DNA from: Arthrinium phaeospermum
Lineage: Eukaryota; Ascomycota; Sordariomycetes; Amphisphaeriales; Apiosporaceae
Assembly: GCA_006503535.1 (NCBI GenBank)
Contig: QYRS01000007.1
Coordinates: 1,488,001-1,552,000 of the forward strand
Length of the DNA: 64,000 nucleotides
Reading direction: 5' to 3'
Shown here: in pieces, positions 12,170-24,006 of the stretch
How the letters are laid out: every line of letters starts with the position of its first letter
Position numbering within the stretch: position 1 is the first letter of the stretch
Made by a program: the position numbers and the translations under genes
Notes under the pieces: generated by a model
What the model saw: the letters and a program-made list of their open reading frames with translations, nothing else
Told to the model about the DNA's origin: nothing
Database searches by the model: none

Positions 12170-12350
12170 CCCCCTTGATTGCCAAATACCGCAATAGAAG
12201 TGGGGACAGCTTCCGGTCAAATCAGAATATCAGATATGCTCGGATGGTGAGAGTTCACGCCGTCGAGGACTTGTGACGCGCGCAGGTAACAACAGAAGTT
12301 GAAGTATAGAATCGCCCCACAACTATTGCGGTATTTGGCAATCAAGGGGA
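12170..12350. mobile_element. MITE with 35-bp terminal inverted repeats and TA duplication
   Basis: Arms at 12171-12205 and 12315-12349 are inverted copies over 35 bp with two mismatches (CCCCTTGATTGCC... against ...GGCAATCAAGGGG). One more base on each side is C at 12170 and A at 12350, and the dinucleotide TA flanks both ends (12168-12169 and 12351-12352). That is the TA target-site duplication of Tc1/mariner-type elements. The element is 181 bp with no coding capacity, so it is non-autonomous. It sits just after the stop of the membrane protein gene. Confidence 0.8.
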
Positions 12351-12381
12351 TACACAAGACGCCATCACGCTTGCATCCAGT

Positions 12382-12397
12382 GCGGTATTTGGCGCTA
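12382..12397 (+). repeat. Isolated fragment of the MITE arm
   Basis: TGCGGTATTTGGC here repeats the core of the right MITE arm (TTGCGGTATTTGGC at 12326-12339) about 55 bp further on. It may be a remnant of a second insertion or of a local duplication. Confidence 0.35.
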
Positions 12398-14760
12398 GAG
12401 CTGTGCAATGCATATAGGGGTTTGTCTTTTTTTGGGTTGGTTTCCTTCTTGATGATGTGATGAAGGGGGTTGGAGTTCTGAGTAGAGTGGCAACGACCGG
12501 GCTGTTGTGCTTTGTGTCATTTCATGCGTTTTTTCTTCATAATATTATCACGATACCACTTTGAATCATTTCACTCGGGTTGGCAGTTTTTGCCTTGGAC
12601 ATGATGGCTAGGGTCAGAATAGGGACAGATTGGGTCAACAATTGTTTTAGACGTTGAAGCCTGAATCAGCTGAACTAAATGTTTGCACACTCGGCCTCCG
12701 AGGAGGCTTGTTTTAACCAGTCGCCCACTTAATGTTAGCCTTTGCGAGGCCAGGCTTGAAGTAGTCTGGAGCCTAGTGATTTTATTGACAGATGGTTGGA
12801 CCCTGTAGCATCGGAAAGGGCCGATGCTAACACAGGAGTGCTGTGGGGAGCGAACAGTCCCATGCTACACTAGAAGCGCCGTTCTTCCGGTCAACGGAGA
12901 CACAACATTGTCCCTCTGACTGACTCCATCATCGCAACGACGAAGCTCGAGGCCTCTGGGTCGGTTGCCGTATTCAATGCCGTGGCTCATTTCACATGTT
13001 GCTTTGATGGCGATGGTCTGGCAATAACTCAAAGAGCAAAACCTAGTAAAAGGGCCCCAAAACAAGGAAACCGAGGGGGGGTCGCGATGCCTTTTATGTA
13101 TGTGAGTCGGAAGGTTACTTTGGCGCTGGTGGGCTGCAGAACGGTCCGAAGACTACCGACGGCATCCGGTTCCCTTTCATGGATCTCGACAAGGCAAGGT
13201 TTAGCGATGCTGTCATTACTCTATATTAGGTACGAACAAATGAATCGGAGGGCAGGGCGCTACTGGTAGGTACAGTAGCAGCCTGAGCAGGACAGGCGCC
13301 GGATGGCTTTGAATGGAAAAGAAGGCCTTCCGGTTTCCTCGCCTTCCTTCCTCGAACTGCCAGGGTCTGGGCTGTTCTCCGCTTGGGAAGGCGCCGCGAG
13401 AGCCGATTTGTCGATGTCACTCTCAACGGTAATAAAAAAGATTTGATCCAGATTTTCCTACAGTGTCAATCTTGGTAAATCCATTGAATCGGCGTGGCTA
13501 GTGCTAGACCGGGTCGATAATCAAATAGACTTCGGGAAGGCATTGGGTAGGTATGCGATAGATCAGAGATGTACACATGTGTGATGTATTCCGCTGATTT
13601 ATCGGCTGTGGTACTTTTTACCTACCGTTTTGCTAATGAAGAGGGAGGGAAAGAAAAAAGAGTTACGGTTCTCGGCTACAATGCCTTTTGCTCTCGGACA
13701 CGTGGATCTTCGGGCTGTTTACAACGGGGATGGGGGACACTAGCCAGCGACAAGAAAAGCTAGGTACTTGGGCGCACATTGGACGGGAGGCGGTAGGAAG
13801 CCCAGACTTGCTTGAAGCCAGGCAGTCTCTCCAGTCATCAGTAGTCCCCTCGCCATCCCTCGCCGTCCCTCTTTTCTTGACCCCTCGGCGGGTGGGACCG
13901 ACTAGAGCGAATTTGTCTCAGTATCGTTCGATTTCCCAAACGCCCCCTTGCTACGCCTTAACCAAAGGACGCACCAAGACGAGCCCAGAGTCCAAGCACC
14001 ACCACGTCCTGACAGTCCCAATCGTCCAGTTCCAGTCCCGTTCACTCCCATTCTCGTCTCTTCCCGCTCTAGCACCCCCCCTCTCCACACGCCATACTCC
14101 CACACCCTCTAGAGCAAGAAGATCAAGCAGAAGAAGAAAAAGAAGAGCTCCAGCAGCAAGGCCCTTACTCTGAGACGCGGGTATCGAACGATCGATCAGT
14201 TGCTGTAGGGTAATAGAGATTGCGCAGGGCAGAGAGAGTCGCGCCGTCTACGGGTGCACGAGTTATTGGCTCCGCCCGCAGAGGAAACACACATCCAATC
14301 TCCTGGCTTGCTTGCTGCTGCTAGGTTACTGTGTGTGTGGGTGACAAGGCAAGGCCTTTCTCACCAACATCTGAGACCCACTGTGAAACGAACGACTTCG
14401 ATCTTTGAGCATTGTATCGAATCGCAATCTGCCCGTTGTGGTTCTACAAACTCTCCATCAACATCTTTCAAATCCACGATTGCGCATTGTTGGCCCTCCT
14501 CGTCTTTTATCTTTCCCGTTTTATATCGAGCTGGACATCTTACGAGCCTACCACCCCCCCAAAACCTACCTTGCTAGGGCCCGTAGGCTCATCTTGTTTA
14601 CCGCCCGTGTTGGCCCAAGGCCTGACCTGATAATCAGCCCACCCACGCCCATATCGCCTGACGAAACACCCCATTCTTACAACATTCACTGACCAAGAGC
14701 GGCGGTTCCTGCAGACCTGGCCTGGAATCAAGCAAATCCAATCTCGACCCTTTGCATTGC

Positions 14761-14790
14761 ATGCATCTAATTCCCAATGGCCTTTTATGA
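14761..14790 (+). promoter_or_regulatory. Nine-codon uORF overlapping the SREBP start
   Basis: The first ATG after roughly 1 kb of ATG-free leader opens a nine-codon ORF whose TGA (14788-14790) overlaps the tandem ATGATG used as the SREBP start (14787-14792). A second out-of-frame ATG at 14777 (CCCAATGGCC) opens a 22-codon frame running into the coding region. These could lower or regulate SREBP translation through reinitiation or leaky scanning. This is inferred from arrangement only. Confidence 0.4.
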
Positions 14791-17767
14791 TGGCAACGAG
14801 GGTGGTGCCAGCCACGGAAGCCGATCAGATCTTTGGCGATCCTAGTTGGGCATTTGACGATAGTCAGCCGTTTGACACTTACGATGCTACCAACTTCTAC
14901 CAGGACAGCTGGAAGCCTTCGGGACAACAACCTGTAGCTGACCCGAGCCTGCTCCCGCAACCTTCTACCGAAACTGATCCAACGACATCAACTACCGGCG
15001 CCGGAATGTCGAGTGGTCTGCTAGCTACAGCAACACCATCGAACGTCGCCCAGCCTCATCACACCACCACCTCCCTTTCAACCGGGAGTTACAACACCCT
15101 TACTGAAGCCCAACGCGAAAAGCTCTCCAAGATTGCCATGCCGCCGCATTTGCAATATCACTCGTCGCCAAAGAGCGAGCCGAGTCCGGAGTCGGCGTCA
15201 AGCGCCCGCAAATCTCCGTTCATGTCCTCTCCCGAGGGGCAGAGCCAATCGAGTCGGAAGCGAAAGTCTTCCGCCGACGACGATGAAGACGATGATGACC
15301 TGGAGCATCCTATGAAGAAGTCGGCCCATAACGCCATCGAGAAGAGGTATCGTACCAATTTGAATGACAAGATCGCCGCCCTGCGTGACAGCGTACCAAG
15401 TCTACGTATTATGTCCAAGAGTGCTCGGGGTGAGGATACAACCGAGGATCGCGAGGAACTGCATGGCTTGACCCCTGCACACAAGCTCAATAAGGCAACT
15501 GTAAGTTCCTGTCTAAATACCGGCGTCTTGATTCGACAAGTAGTACGTTGTGGCTAAACCTTAATGTAGGTCCTAAGCAAAGCAACCGAGTATATCCGGC
15601 ATCTCGAGAAGCGGAATAACCGGTTAATGGAGGAAAATAACACAATGCAAGCGCGCATCGCAGCTTTTGAGAAGCTGTTCCTTTCGGGTGCCATGAACGG
15701 CTCGTTGAGCCCTATCCAGCAGCAGCCCCAACAATCGCCACCGGCCTACATCACCGACTCTCGAGGATATACCAACTCGCCCATGGCCACGCCTGGCGCG
15801 AGCGACGGTCAAGGGATGATCCAAGTGCCAGATGACATGAAGCGTATACTGGCTGCCCAGTTGGCCGTCGGACAACCCTACGCTGTCCCTCAGCAATCTT
15901 ATAGACCTAATGCCTCGCTCGTCCGACAGCAACAGATCCAACAACAACAGCACCAGCAACCAATGGATGCCAGAGGTTGGCACAATGCTGGTCCTTACTT
16001 CGGAAAGTTGATGGTAGGCTCTCTGGCCGGCCTAATGGTCCTGGAGGTCGTCCGGGAAAGTGAGCAGAACAATGAGTCGACGGAGGGTCGTGGGCTGTTT
16101 GCTCTCCCCGTACAACTTGTGGGCTCCTTGATGTCTTCCTTGAACTTCAACTTGATGGGCTACCAAGTTGGTTCCGCCGATCTTATTTACTCGCTCAAGC
16201 TTCTCCTACTGTTCTGCAGTGTCTGCTGGTTCTTTTTGCCAGCGCTGCTCAAGCCCAAGTCGCCCGGCCCGAAGAGTGGGAAGGAAGCCCAGGCTTCACC
16301 CGAGGCAGCCCCGTCCTTGGCCTCTCCGATCCACGTCCGACGACAGGCATGGCTTACGGCCATTCAGACTGTCTGGGTACCCCGGCACAACTTCTTCCTT
16401 GAAGCCGCAGCTCTTGGCCTGAAGGCTGTCAAGCTCAGTCTCCGAAATCTCATCGGCGTTACGGGTTACCAGATGCTAACGGGACTCACGGAGGAACAAG
16501 AGATTGCTCGTATCCAGGCCTGGGCGATTGCCCTCGATGCCCAATTGGCCGGTGGTGACGTTGAGATCAGCAAGAGCCGGCTTACGCTGACCCTCCTCGC
16601 GTCGGGTACCCTGCCCAACACCCCCCTGAGACTCATGCTCAAGGCACTGCACATTCGTGTCCTGCTTTGGGAGATCGGCCTCACTGGGGTACAGCTTGGT
16701 ATCGTGAACACTTTCGCCTCGAAGCTTGCCCGAGCGAAGTGGAACGAGGCTAAGCACCTGCATAGACTTCTGACCCAGCTGCGACGCGGCGGTCGTGATC
16801 AATCGGAGGACGAGCTTCCCGATCATCTGGCCATGCTGCTTGAGCAGGACCGATGAGGTTCTGGATACCAGCATCATTCAGCGTGTGCACAACCTGGCCT
16901 GGAACCGCCCCACGGCACACAACGCCATTGGTGTACTGATGGTATGGACACCGTGGTGGAAGATGCTGCCATTCTTTCCCCAATGGATGCAGTGGCTGCA
17001 TGGTGGTCTACGATGACACTTCAAACCGCTCTCACGAACAGTCTTCTGGTCCGCGAAGAAGAAAATGGCGACATCAAGCAGCTTGTTGAAGATGGCATTA
17101 CGCTTGCTATTCGAACCGCCCCTGTTGGCTCCGTGGCGCAGAACCGTGCACTTGTCGCTCGCGCCGTCTTCTTCAACGAGAAGCGTGGTGCTAACATTGC
17201 TGCCGTCATCCAGGCCATCGGACCGTTGGCGAATTCGACATTTGTCAACGAACCTTCCGAGTCAGCACCATCGTCGCCTACTACGCCCCAGGTCAAGATC
17301 TCGCCATCTGTTCTCTCCGAAGCCGAGATTTACATGTGTCTCCAGTGTGCCAAGTCGATTGCGCACCTGCAACGCTACGGGCCTCCAGAGGAGCCTACTG
17401 ACGTATACTCCATCATCGAAGACGACATTCACGTCAGCGACGATATGTCACTGCTCGGGTATGCGTCAGCCTTCACATTGATGGAGAGGCTCGCCGGCCA
17501 CGAGTTCGCGGCCGAGGCCTGCAGCGGTGCGCTTGAGAGATTATCCGGAAGTCTCAGGATTTGGGCCGGCAAGGACCTCTGGCTCGAGCAAGAAGTCAAG
17601 CAGGAAATGGTCGAAAGGTGCCTCGCCGTGACCAGAGCCGTTGTTGGCATGAACATGGAGACAGACACTGGCTATGGCAGCATGTCCGGAGCGACGACGA
17701 TGATCACTGCAGCATCACGGATGACGAGAGTTTTAGCTCCTCAACCATGTCGGTAGGCTCATCATGA
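14787..17767 (+). CDS. sre1: SREBP-type bHLH transcription factor, membrane-bound precursor
   Basis: Homologue of Sre1/SrbA, which activates sterol-synthesis and hypoxia genes after release from the ER membrane. Exons are 14787-15500 and 15570-17767 (69-nt intron inside the bHLH). From residue ~178 a bHLH with HNAIEKRYR carries the SREBP-specific Tyr; a long acidic loop separates the helices, and the second helix runs [13 protein letters not shown]. Two membrane spans lie at ~385-400 and ~444-466, followed by the conserved fungal C-terminal domain (DUF2014 type). The frame breaks in three places: near 16851, near 16937 (80 nt of conserved protein reads in another frame between these two) and near 17692, where the Asp/Ser-rich tail ([13 protein letters not shown]) continues to the stop at 17767. 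I treat these as sequence errors. The start could be the first or second ATG of ATGATG. Confidence 0.88.
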
Positions 17768-20007
17768 TTGGTGGGGCTGGCGACTCTGGAAGACTGAAAC
17801 AACTCCCAGCGATATCCGGTAGATCATCGTGGGTTTTACCGTCTCCGCGTCCCCACTTGTCCGGCCTTACTGAGTGGAGTTTTCATGGATTCACCCACAT
17901 GTTGCATGACTCTGCCATCTGGCCAACAGCCCTATAAGGCTCCGTCAGCCGGAGGCGGGTTTTCTATTTCGGGAGCATTACGGAGTTACTATCTGGCGGG
18001 CGAAGCGTTGCTATTGATGTTATTGCTTTAGTTGAAGGTATATAAATCCTTTTTCGTGTTCATGTTTGGAGGAGTTGTTGGCTCTACCATGGCTATGGGC
18101 GGATCTATGGTGTCACGTTTTGTGTTGCTCCTCCTTGATGACGCGGATGTCTTTCGCAAACACCCCTCTTTCCTTATTTTTTTTTTTCATCTACATATAG
18201 CTGCGCATAACGTCTTTTGTACGGGTTTCTATGTCCCGGGGAAAGCGGCGTTATCATACACGGTGATGGGGGACATACTAGTCAGCTCAGACACGACGGC
18301 TGGCCGAGGAGGGAGTATGTATCTACTCTGGGGCATGGGAGCAGGTCCAAAAACAGGTTCGGCATAGAAAGGACAGTCTCTTTGGGTGTGTACATTGGTC
18401 GACCACGATGCCAAAATATAATCTTCACAAATACTTGTTTGCTGTTCCAAGCTGCGCACCGTACATTGTGAAGTGCGCTCACCCACATACTACGCATCCC
18501 TCTCGTGCCAAGGGGCTATGGTCTTGGAGGATGCAGCTGTGCTTCCTTTTCCCATTTTCTCTTCTTCACTTCCTGGGGAGTAGCGTCGTGTGGCGCTTCT
18601 CGAGGTACCCCAGCCAGCTAAAAGTGGTCATGTGCATGATATCTTGTGTTTTTTGAGCTATTATTTCTTTTTCCAGACCCGTCGCCTTGGTACTGGGTTC
18701 GGGATGGTCCATATGGATGTCTTACCCTCCTGCTGTTCGAGGAAAGCAGGGAAGGCTTGAGGATGCTACAACTACTGCATGGACGGGTAGGCCTATCTGC
18801 CTACCCATCCTTTTGGTATGTCGATCACTCGATGTACGTAACTTCCATGGCGATAGACAGCTTCTGGCAGAGCTGTCCGTGCATCATACCTTGTCGTCAC
18901 TTTACTTTTCTCCCCGGCTATTGATATCGCCGAGATGTACGACGAGGATGGAGGCCGGTGAAGCCCCAATCCCCGTGATTTGGCACGCTCGTAGGCTAAT
19001 GGTCCGACTTTGAGACATTCGGCGTTCTGCGCAGCTAATCACAGGAGCGGCTCAAGTCGTATGTGGCGTCCCCTCCAAGAGGCTTCACCGTAGCCGAGCT
19101 GAAACGAACCCTCCCCCCATTCCCCCCATGAGAGGGCTGGGGACTGGGGATCGTCACGCGGGCTGCACTGCGGCTTGGAGGGACGGCTTGAAGGGTGATG
19201 GAGACTATGTATGAGGGGACCCCTACTTGTCCTAATCAGAAGTGTAGATTTGTTCGCCCGAGTGTCTCCTCCCCTCCTTCTCCCGATTGCTTCCTTCTAG
19301 GGCTGCGCTTTCCGGCCTGCCTCCCTATTTACCTACTTGGGCATTGCTTGCATCGCACCCTGCAGTCCCGTGGCGTTTACATTGCATCGTAACGGGCCGA
19401 TAATGCGACTTTCTCGTGATGTGGTATGAGAGTGACTTCGCCCATCACACAACCGTGGTACAGATATTCCTCCTGCCTGGGCGGTATCGTCGTAGATTCC
19501 CGAGAAGAACTACACTGCATACAGGAAGGACGGACCAGGCGATGATCGACACGGGTGACTGCGAAGGTATTTCCCGGCTCTGCTCGAGTACCTTTCTTGT
19601 TCGATAAAAGTTGGTTCTGACGAGTGATATACCAATGTACCGATGAAGCCCTTCGGTCGGCCGTTGGCTTTTGGTCCAGTGGTGTATGTTCAACAATAAA
19701 GCGGCGTGCCAGAAGGCTGTGGCAGGTAGTAGGTAGGTAGCATGCGGCTCATGGCGGATGAGGAAAAGGCTGGGATCAGTCAAACTACGTTATGTATAGC
19801 TAGTCAATGGTGAGGACCCTTGCGTGCAGACGGAGCCCAATGGCCCTCGAAAGAACAATAAATGTGCTGAGTATTCGTAGAACTCCCTCTTAGATGAAGA
19901 AGAAGTATACAACAAACGATAGTTATCATTTCCCAGATGGCGAATCGTGTATATGCCCGACCTCAGACGCGATATATACCTAGGAATAATGTCATTCAAC
20001 TCCAACG
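17768..20007. other. Intergenic, tail-to-tail between SREBP and Kha1 genes
   Basis: 2.2 kb without a supportable ORF. T-rich stretches near 18175-18190 and 18640-18670 are compatible with 3' ends. I see no repeats of note apart from short TAGGTAGGTAG-type runs near 19727. Confidence 0.4.
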
Positions 20008-23000
20008 TCACGTAGAGACTCCTGCCGCCCCTAGATATCGTAGCCCGTAGACCAGAATCACGTGTAAATATTGTTGCTGTCCACCCCTGGCCTTGGATGA
20101 CGGTGAAGACGACTCATGGTCCTTCTCCAGACTGGGGTGCCGGCGGCCCACGACGATGATGTCTCCAGCATTGCGCGCGTTTTGGCCCACAGCCTCTCTA
20201 GCAAGCTTCAGAGCAGACTCTACGGCCGCGCCGCTGCTGACCGTCACTTCAACGAAGCTGATGCGTTCGACCAGGGCCGCCGGGAGTGAGCCGCGCACCT
20301 TGGAGAGCATCGAGCTGTCGTCCTGGGCGGCGGTGGTATCGGCAGTAATCGCAGCATACTTGTCATCGCCCATCGTTGAGCCGGCGGCGACGGTGATTTC
20401 ATTAGCGTCGTCACCGGCAGCGCCAGCCTCCATCTCTTCCTCCCAAATCAGCTGCGCGATCGTGGCGGTGACGTGCGGGCTCCGGGCCAGCTGCAGCACG
20501 AAGCGCAGGGCGGCGCGGTCGTCGGCGGCGCCGACGAAGGGCACGAAGACGTGGTGGGACTTGTCCGCGACCGGGGGCTGCGCGGCCTCCTTATGGCTGC
20601 GCAGCGAATACCCGCTGATGCTGCGAGACAAGCCGCCTACCTCCGTCTTCTCCAATCCTGACTCGACGCCGCCGGGAGTGATGCCACTTCCGAAGAAGCC
20701 GTTGCTGATGAAGATTCCCACGTCGCAGACCGCCCCCGACAGCACGCCCTGGACGAACTCGTGATGCGACCGCCCCCCAAAACGGTCCTGCGTCGAAGAC
20801 ACCGCTGGCGCCGACTCGTCGTCCGTGTGCTTGCCAACCTCGCTCCACGGGACCAGCACGAAGTTGGACTCCTGCGCCGCGGCCTGCGCCGCGACCGTCT
20901 GCGCGTATGCGTCCTGGGGGACCACGACGACGCCGCCCGAGACGGCGACGTCGTGCAGCCGCGAAAAGGTCTTGAAGGTGTTGACGACGGGGTCCCGCCG
21001 GGCGAGCTCGACGTTGTCGCTCTCCGTCACCTTCATGACCGAGGAGGTGCGGTCCGTGAGTTCCAGGATGCGCAGGCCGTGGACTTCAAGCGGCCGCTTC
21101 TTCCTCTTGAATGCGGCGGGTTTGGTGTTCTCGTCGTCGTCCTGCTTTGGTGTGGGAGGAGCTGCTGCGGCGACGTCTTCTTCGGGTTCCTCGCCGAGGA
21201 GCGAGATGAAGGTGAAGATGCTGGGGAGGCTGTCGATCCGAAGGTAGACGGGAAGGCGACGGATAGTAGTGTCTTGTAGTTTCTGGCCGAGTCTGCTACG
21301 TTGTTGTGGATATTGTGTGCATCGTCGTCTGGTCCATTGAGTGGCGTTCCGCTCCAGTCGATCTCGCCACGCTTCCATTGCTCGAGCTTCTTCTGATACC
21401 AAGGCGGATACAGCCATTTTGTCAAAGGTGCCGTAGCCACCGTAGTCACCAGAGCCATGACCACGAAGATCGTGAACGTGGTCTGGGAGAGGATCTTGGC
21501 CTGTAGCCCGATATTCTAAAAACAGCATGGTCAGATGTCTAAGTAGTATGTGAGATAGTCCCATCAGGACTTACAAGAACGATCAGCTCCACCAACCCCT
21601 TGCAGCTCATCAAACACCCAATGGTGAAACTCTCGCGCCAGACTAGCCCGCTGGCCCGGGCCGCGAGGGTGCCGCCGACGATCTTACCGGCAAACGCGAT
21701 GGCGCAGACGGCCACAACGTAGGCCCAGGTCAGCCCGTCGTTCAGCAGGCCCAGGTCCGTGTTCAGGCCCGAAAGCGCGAAATACAGGGGCAGGAACAGG
21801 ACGGTGACCAGGTCTTCAATCTTCTCAGTCAGCTTGATGGCGAACCCCCCATCGTGCGGGCAGATCAGCCCGACGAGGAACCCGCCAAAGATGGGGTGTA
21901 CTCCGATGATGCCTGCGCGTGTTCGGTTGTCAGTAGTCGTAGTCCAAAACAAATAAATAGAAAAAGGAAACAAAAAAACCTGACGAATAGACTATCCAGC
22001 TTACCAGTGAGCCAAGCCGACGTCAGCACGAGCAAGACGGTCAACCCGACCACGCCCTGCGTCGGCCCATTCTGAATACTGCCCGTCCGCCTGAGGACCC
22101 AGTGAAACCCAGGCCGTATCGCGAAGACGAGGACGAGCACCCAGTCCACGGCGACGAGCAGGACGTACAGGGCCACGAGCCCGGAGCTGCTGTTGACGAG
22201 GGCGACGCAAAGGGCCAGGAGGACCCAGCCGACGCCCGCGGCCAGGACCGTGACGCCGACGGGCGTGCGCAGCAGTCCGAGCTCCGAGAGGATGCGGCAG
22301 AGCACGGGGAAGGCCGTGATGGCGAGCGCGGTGCCGATGAAGAGGGCGTAGACGCCGAAGTCGATGGGCACGACCACGGCCGTCCCTTCGTCGCTGCCGT
22401 GGAACGCGTGATACAGCCCCCAGGCGACGGCGCAGCCGAGGCCGAAGGGCAGGAGCATGCCCGCGAGCCCGACGGCGAGGGCGAGGGCGACGCGCCAGTT
22501 GGCGGTGAAGAGGCGGATGTCGACCTCGAGGGCGATGAGGAACAGGAACAGGACCAGGCCCAGGTTCGCCGCGTTGTTGAGGACGGGCATCGAGGCCGCC
22601 GGGAAGATGGCGTCGCGGAAGCCGTGGATCCGCGACAGCACCGACGGCCCCAGCAGGATGCCGCCGACGACCTCGGCGATGACGCGCGGCTGCCCGAAGC
22701 GCGAGAGCGGGTAGTGCAGCAGGTGGCATAGGATGATGATGATGCCGGCCTATATACGGGTGGGTGTATAATCAGGGAGCGATCAGTCTCCATACTTTGA
22801 TTTGCTCAACAACTGGTTTTTCTTTCTTCCCGTGGCAAACGGTAAACAAACAAATAGCTACATATATATTTATCTCTCGGTTTTCAAAGGATACATGTCT
22901 ACTGCAACAGCGGGGACCAGGTAGGGAGTAATTATCATATCTCTTCTCTTAAATGCTTCACCGAGGTTTGGTCAAATGAACGGGGTTTACCCCCTATCCG

Positions 23001-23213
23001 TACCTGAATGATAAAGAGCTTGATCGGGTCCGAGGCGCTATACTCATTGGGCCGGACCCCTTCGAGAATGCCTCCTTGCGGGGTGGCCCGATTGGTACTG
23101 GTAGGCGAAGCCGCGGCCGAAGCCGCCTTGATAGTGGTTGTCAGCACGGCAGTTACTGTAGCGGTTGCCGTGATGATGAGGTTGGTGAGATGTCGTCTCT
23201 CTATCAAGTTCAT
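20008..23213 (-). CDS. kha1: Kha1-type K+/H+ antiporter
   Basis: CPA2/Kef-type monovalent cation/proton antiporter of Golgi or endosomal membranes, involved in K+ and pH homeostasis. Exons are 23213-23004, 22749-22005, 21912-21575 and 21515-20008 with introns of 254, 92 and 59 nt; phases agree. The N-terminal region reads GGILEGVRPNEYSASDP before the first span, then SRFGQPRVIAEVVGGILLGPS, the hallmark of CPA2 exchangers, and a long run of hydrophobic helices to about residue 420. The soluble C-terminal half contains a universal-stress-like segment (HVFVPFVGAADDRAALRF, VVVGRRH). The frame slips by one base near 21278-21292, between VADSAR and KLQDTTIRR, probably a consensus error beside the GGCC. 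The N-terminal Met is uncertain (23213 or 23255). The first intron is long for this genome and could hide more structure. Confidence 0.87.
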
Positions 23214-23988
23214 GCATCGATGACAACAATTGGAAGTCAATAGGACCCGACCCATTAGCGAGAGATATACCCTCGCTCTATTCAGCTCGCCCGTGTCCCC
23301 TCGCCAGTGACATTCAGTCTACTCGAGCCACTACTTGAGGGATAAACCGCGCAGAACAGAAAGATTTCGCGTGGGACGGTTGGGGCAGGCAGTTCACAGT
23401 CGCCGGCCAATCACGTCTTGGCAAGCTCGCCGAACAAGGGCCCCGAATCGACGCCATGGGAGCCACTCCGTACAAAAGGCAGATAGAGGAAGCCACTTTG
23501 GCGATAAGAGTCCTCTTCAGTTCACCCAAAGGGGTCGCCACTCTATAGCAACTAGAGCCTGATGCTAAACGACGGCGACGGGAGCGGGAAGACGACGTGG
23601 ACAGACTCCGCTGCGTCTGGCGATCACCTCTCCCCCCAGGTTTCAGCTACCCCTGCTTCCTGGCCGGCTTTCTTAGTTGCGGGGGAAGGGGAAAGAAAGA
23701 TGGGGGGAGAGAGGGCGAGAGAGCGAGGTGAAGCCCCGGTCCTTCCATGCCGCTTGCTGACATTGAGATCATCCTTCTAGAGGGTATATGTGTCCCAGTA
23801 TCAGACACGCCATCATCGTTACAAATCGTGGGCTGGTGGCTCACATGGCTCGCCGGTGTGGATGGTCAGCCCGACCCGATTCGCCGCGCGTCCACCATCC
23901 ATCATTTCTTGTCGCATCTGTCGGGGACCAAGAAGGGTCGAGCTGAAATGCGCGCCTAATCGCTAGCTAGCATGGGGGCAGCCAGAGA

Positions 23989-24006
23989 TGTGTGTGTGTG
24001 TGTGTG
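23989..24006 (+). repeat. (TG)9 microsatellite
   Basis: Nine uninterrupted TG units. Confidence 0.95.

Larger units (their letters stand above)
12105..14786. other. Intergenic: MITE, then promoter and long leader of the SREBP gene
   Basis: The first 250 bp hold the MITE (separate entry). 12400-13700 shows no gene. From about 13800 the sequence becomes pyrimidine-rich with many CCCTC and CTTTC blocks, as in fungal 5' leaders. No ATG occurs on the plus strand from about 13731 to 14760, which suggests a long untranslated leader reaching toward the SREBP start. Confidence 0.5.

Noticed and set aside
19445..19783. Minus-strand ORF between SREBP and Kha1
   Set aside because: No family features; lies in the shared 3' region.
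22001..22793. Long Arg/Pro- or Ser-rich ORFs overlapping the Kha1 gene
   Set aside because: Shadow frames of the GC-rich membrane-domain exon; the true frame is strongly hydrophobic with CPA2 motifs.
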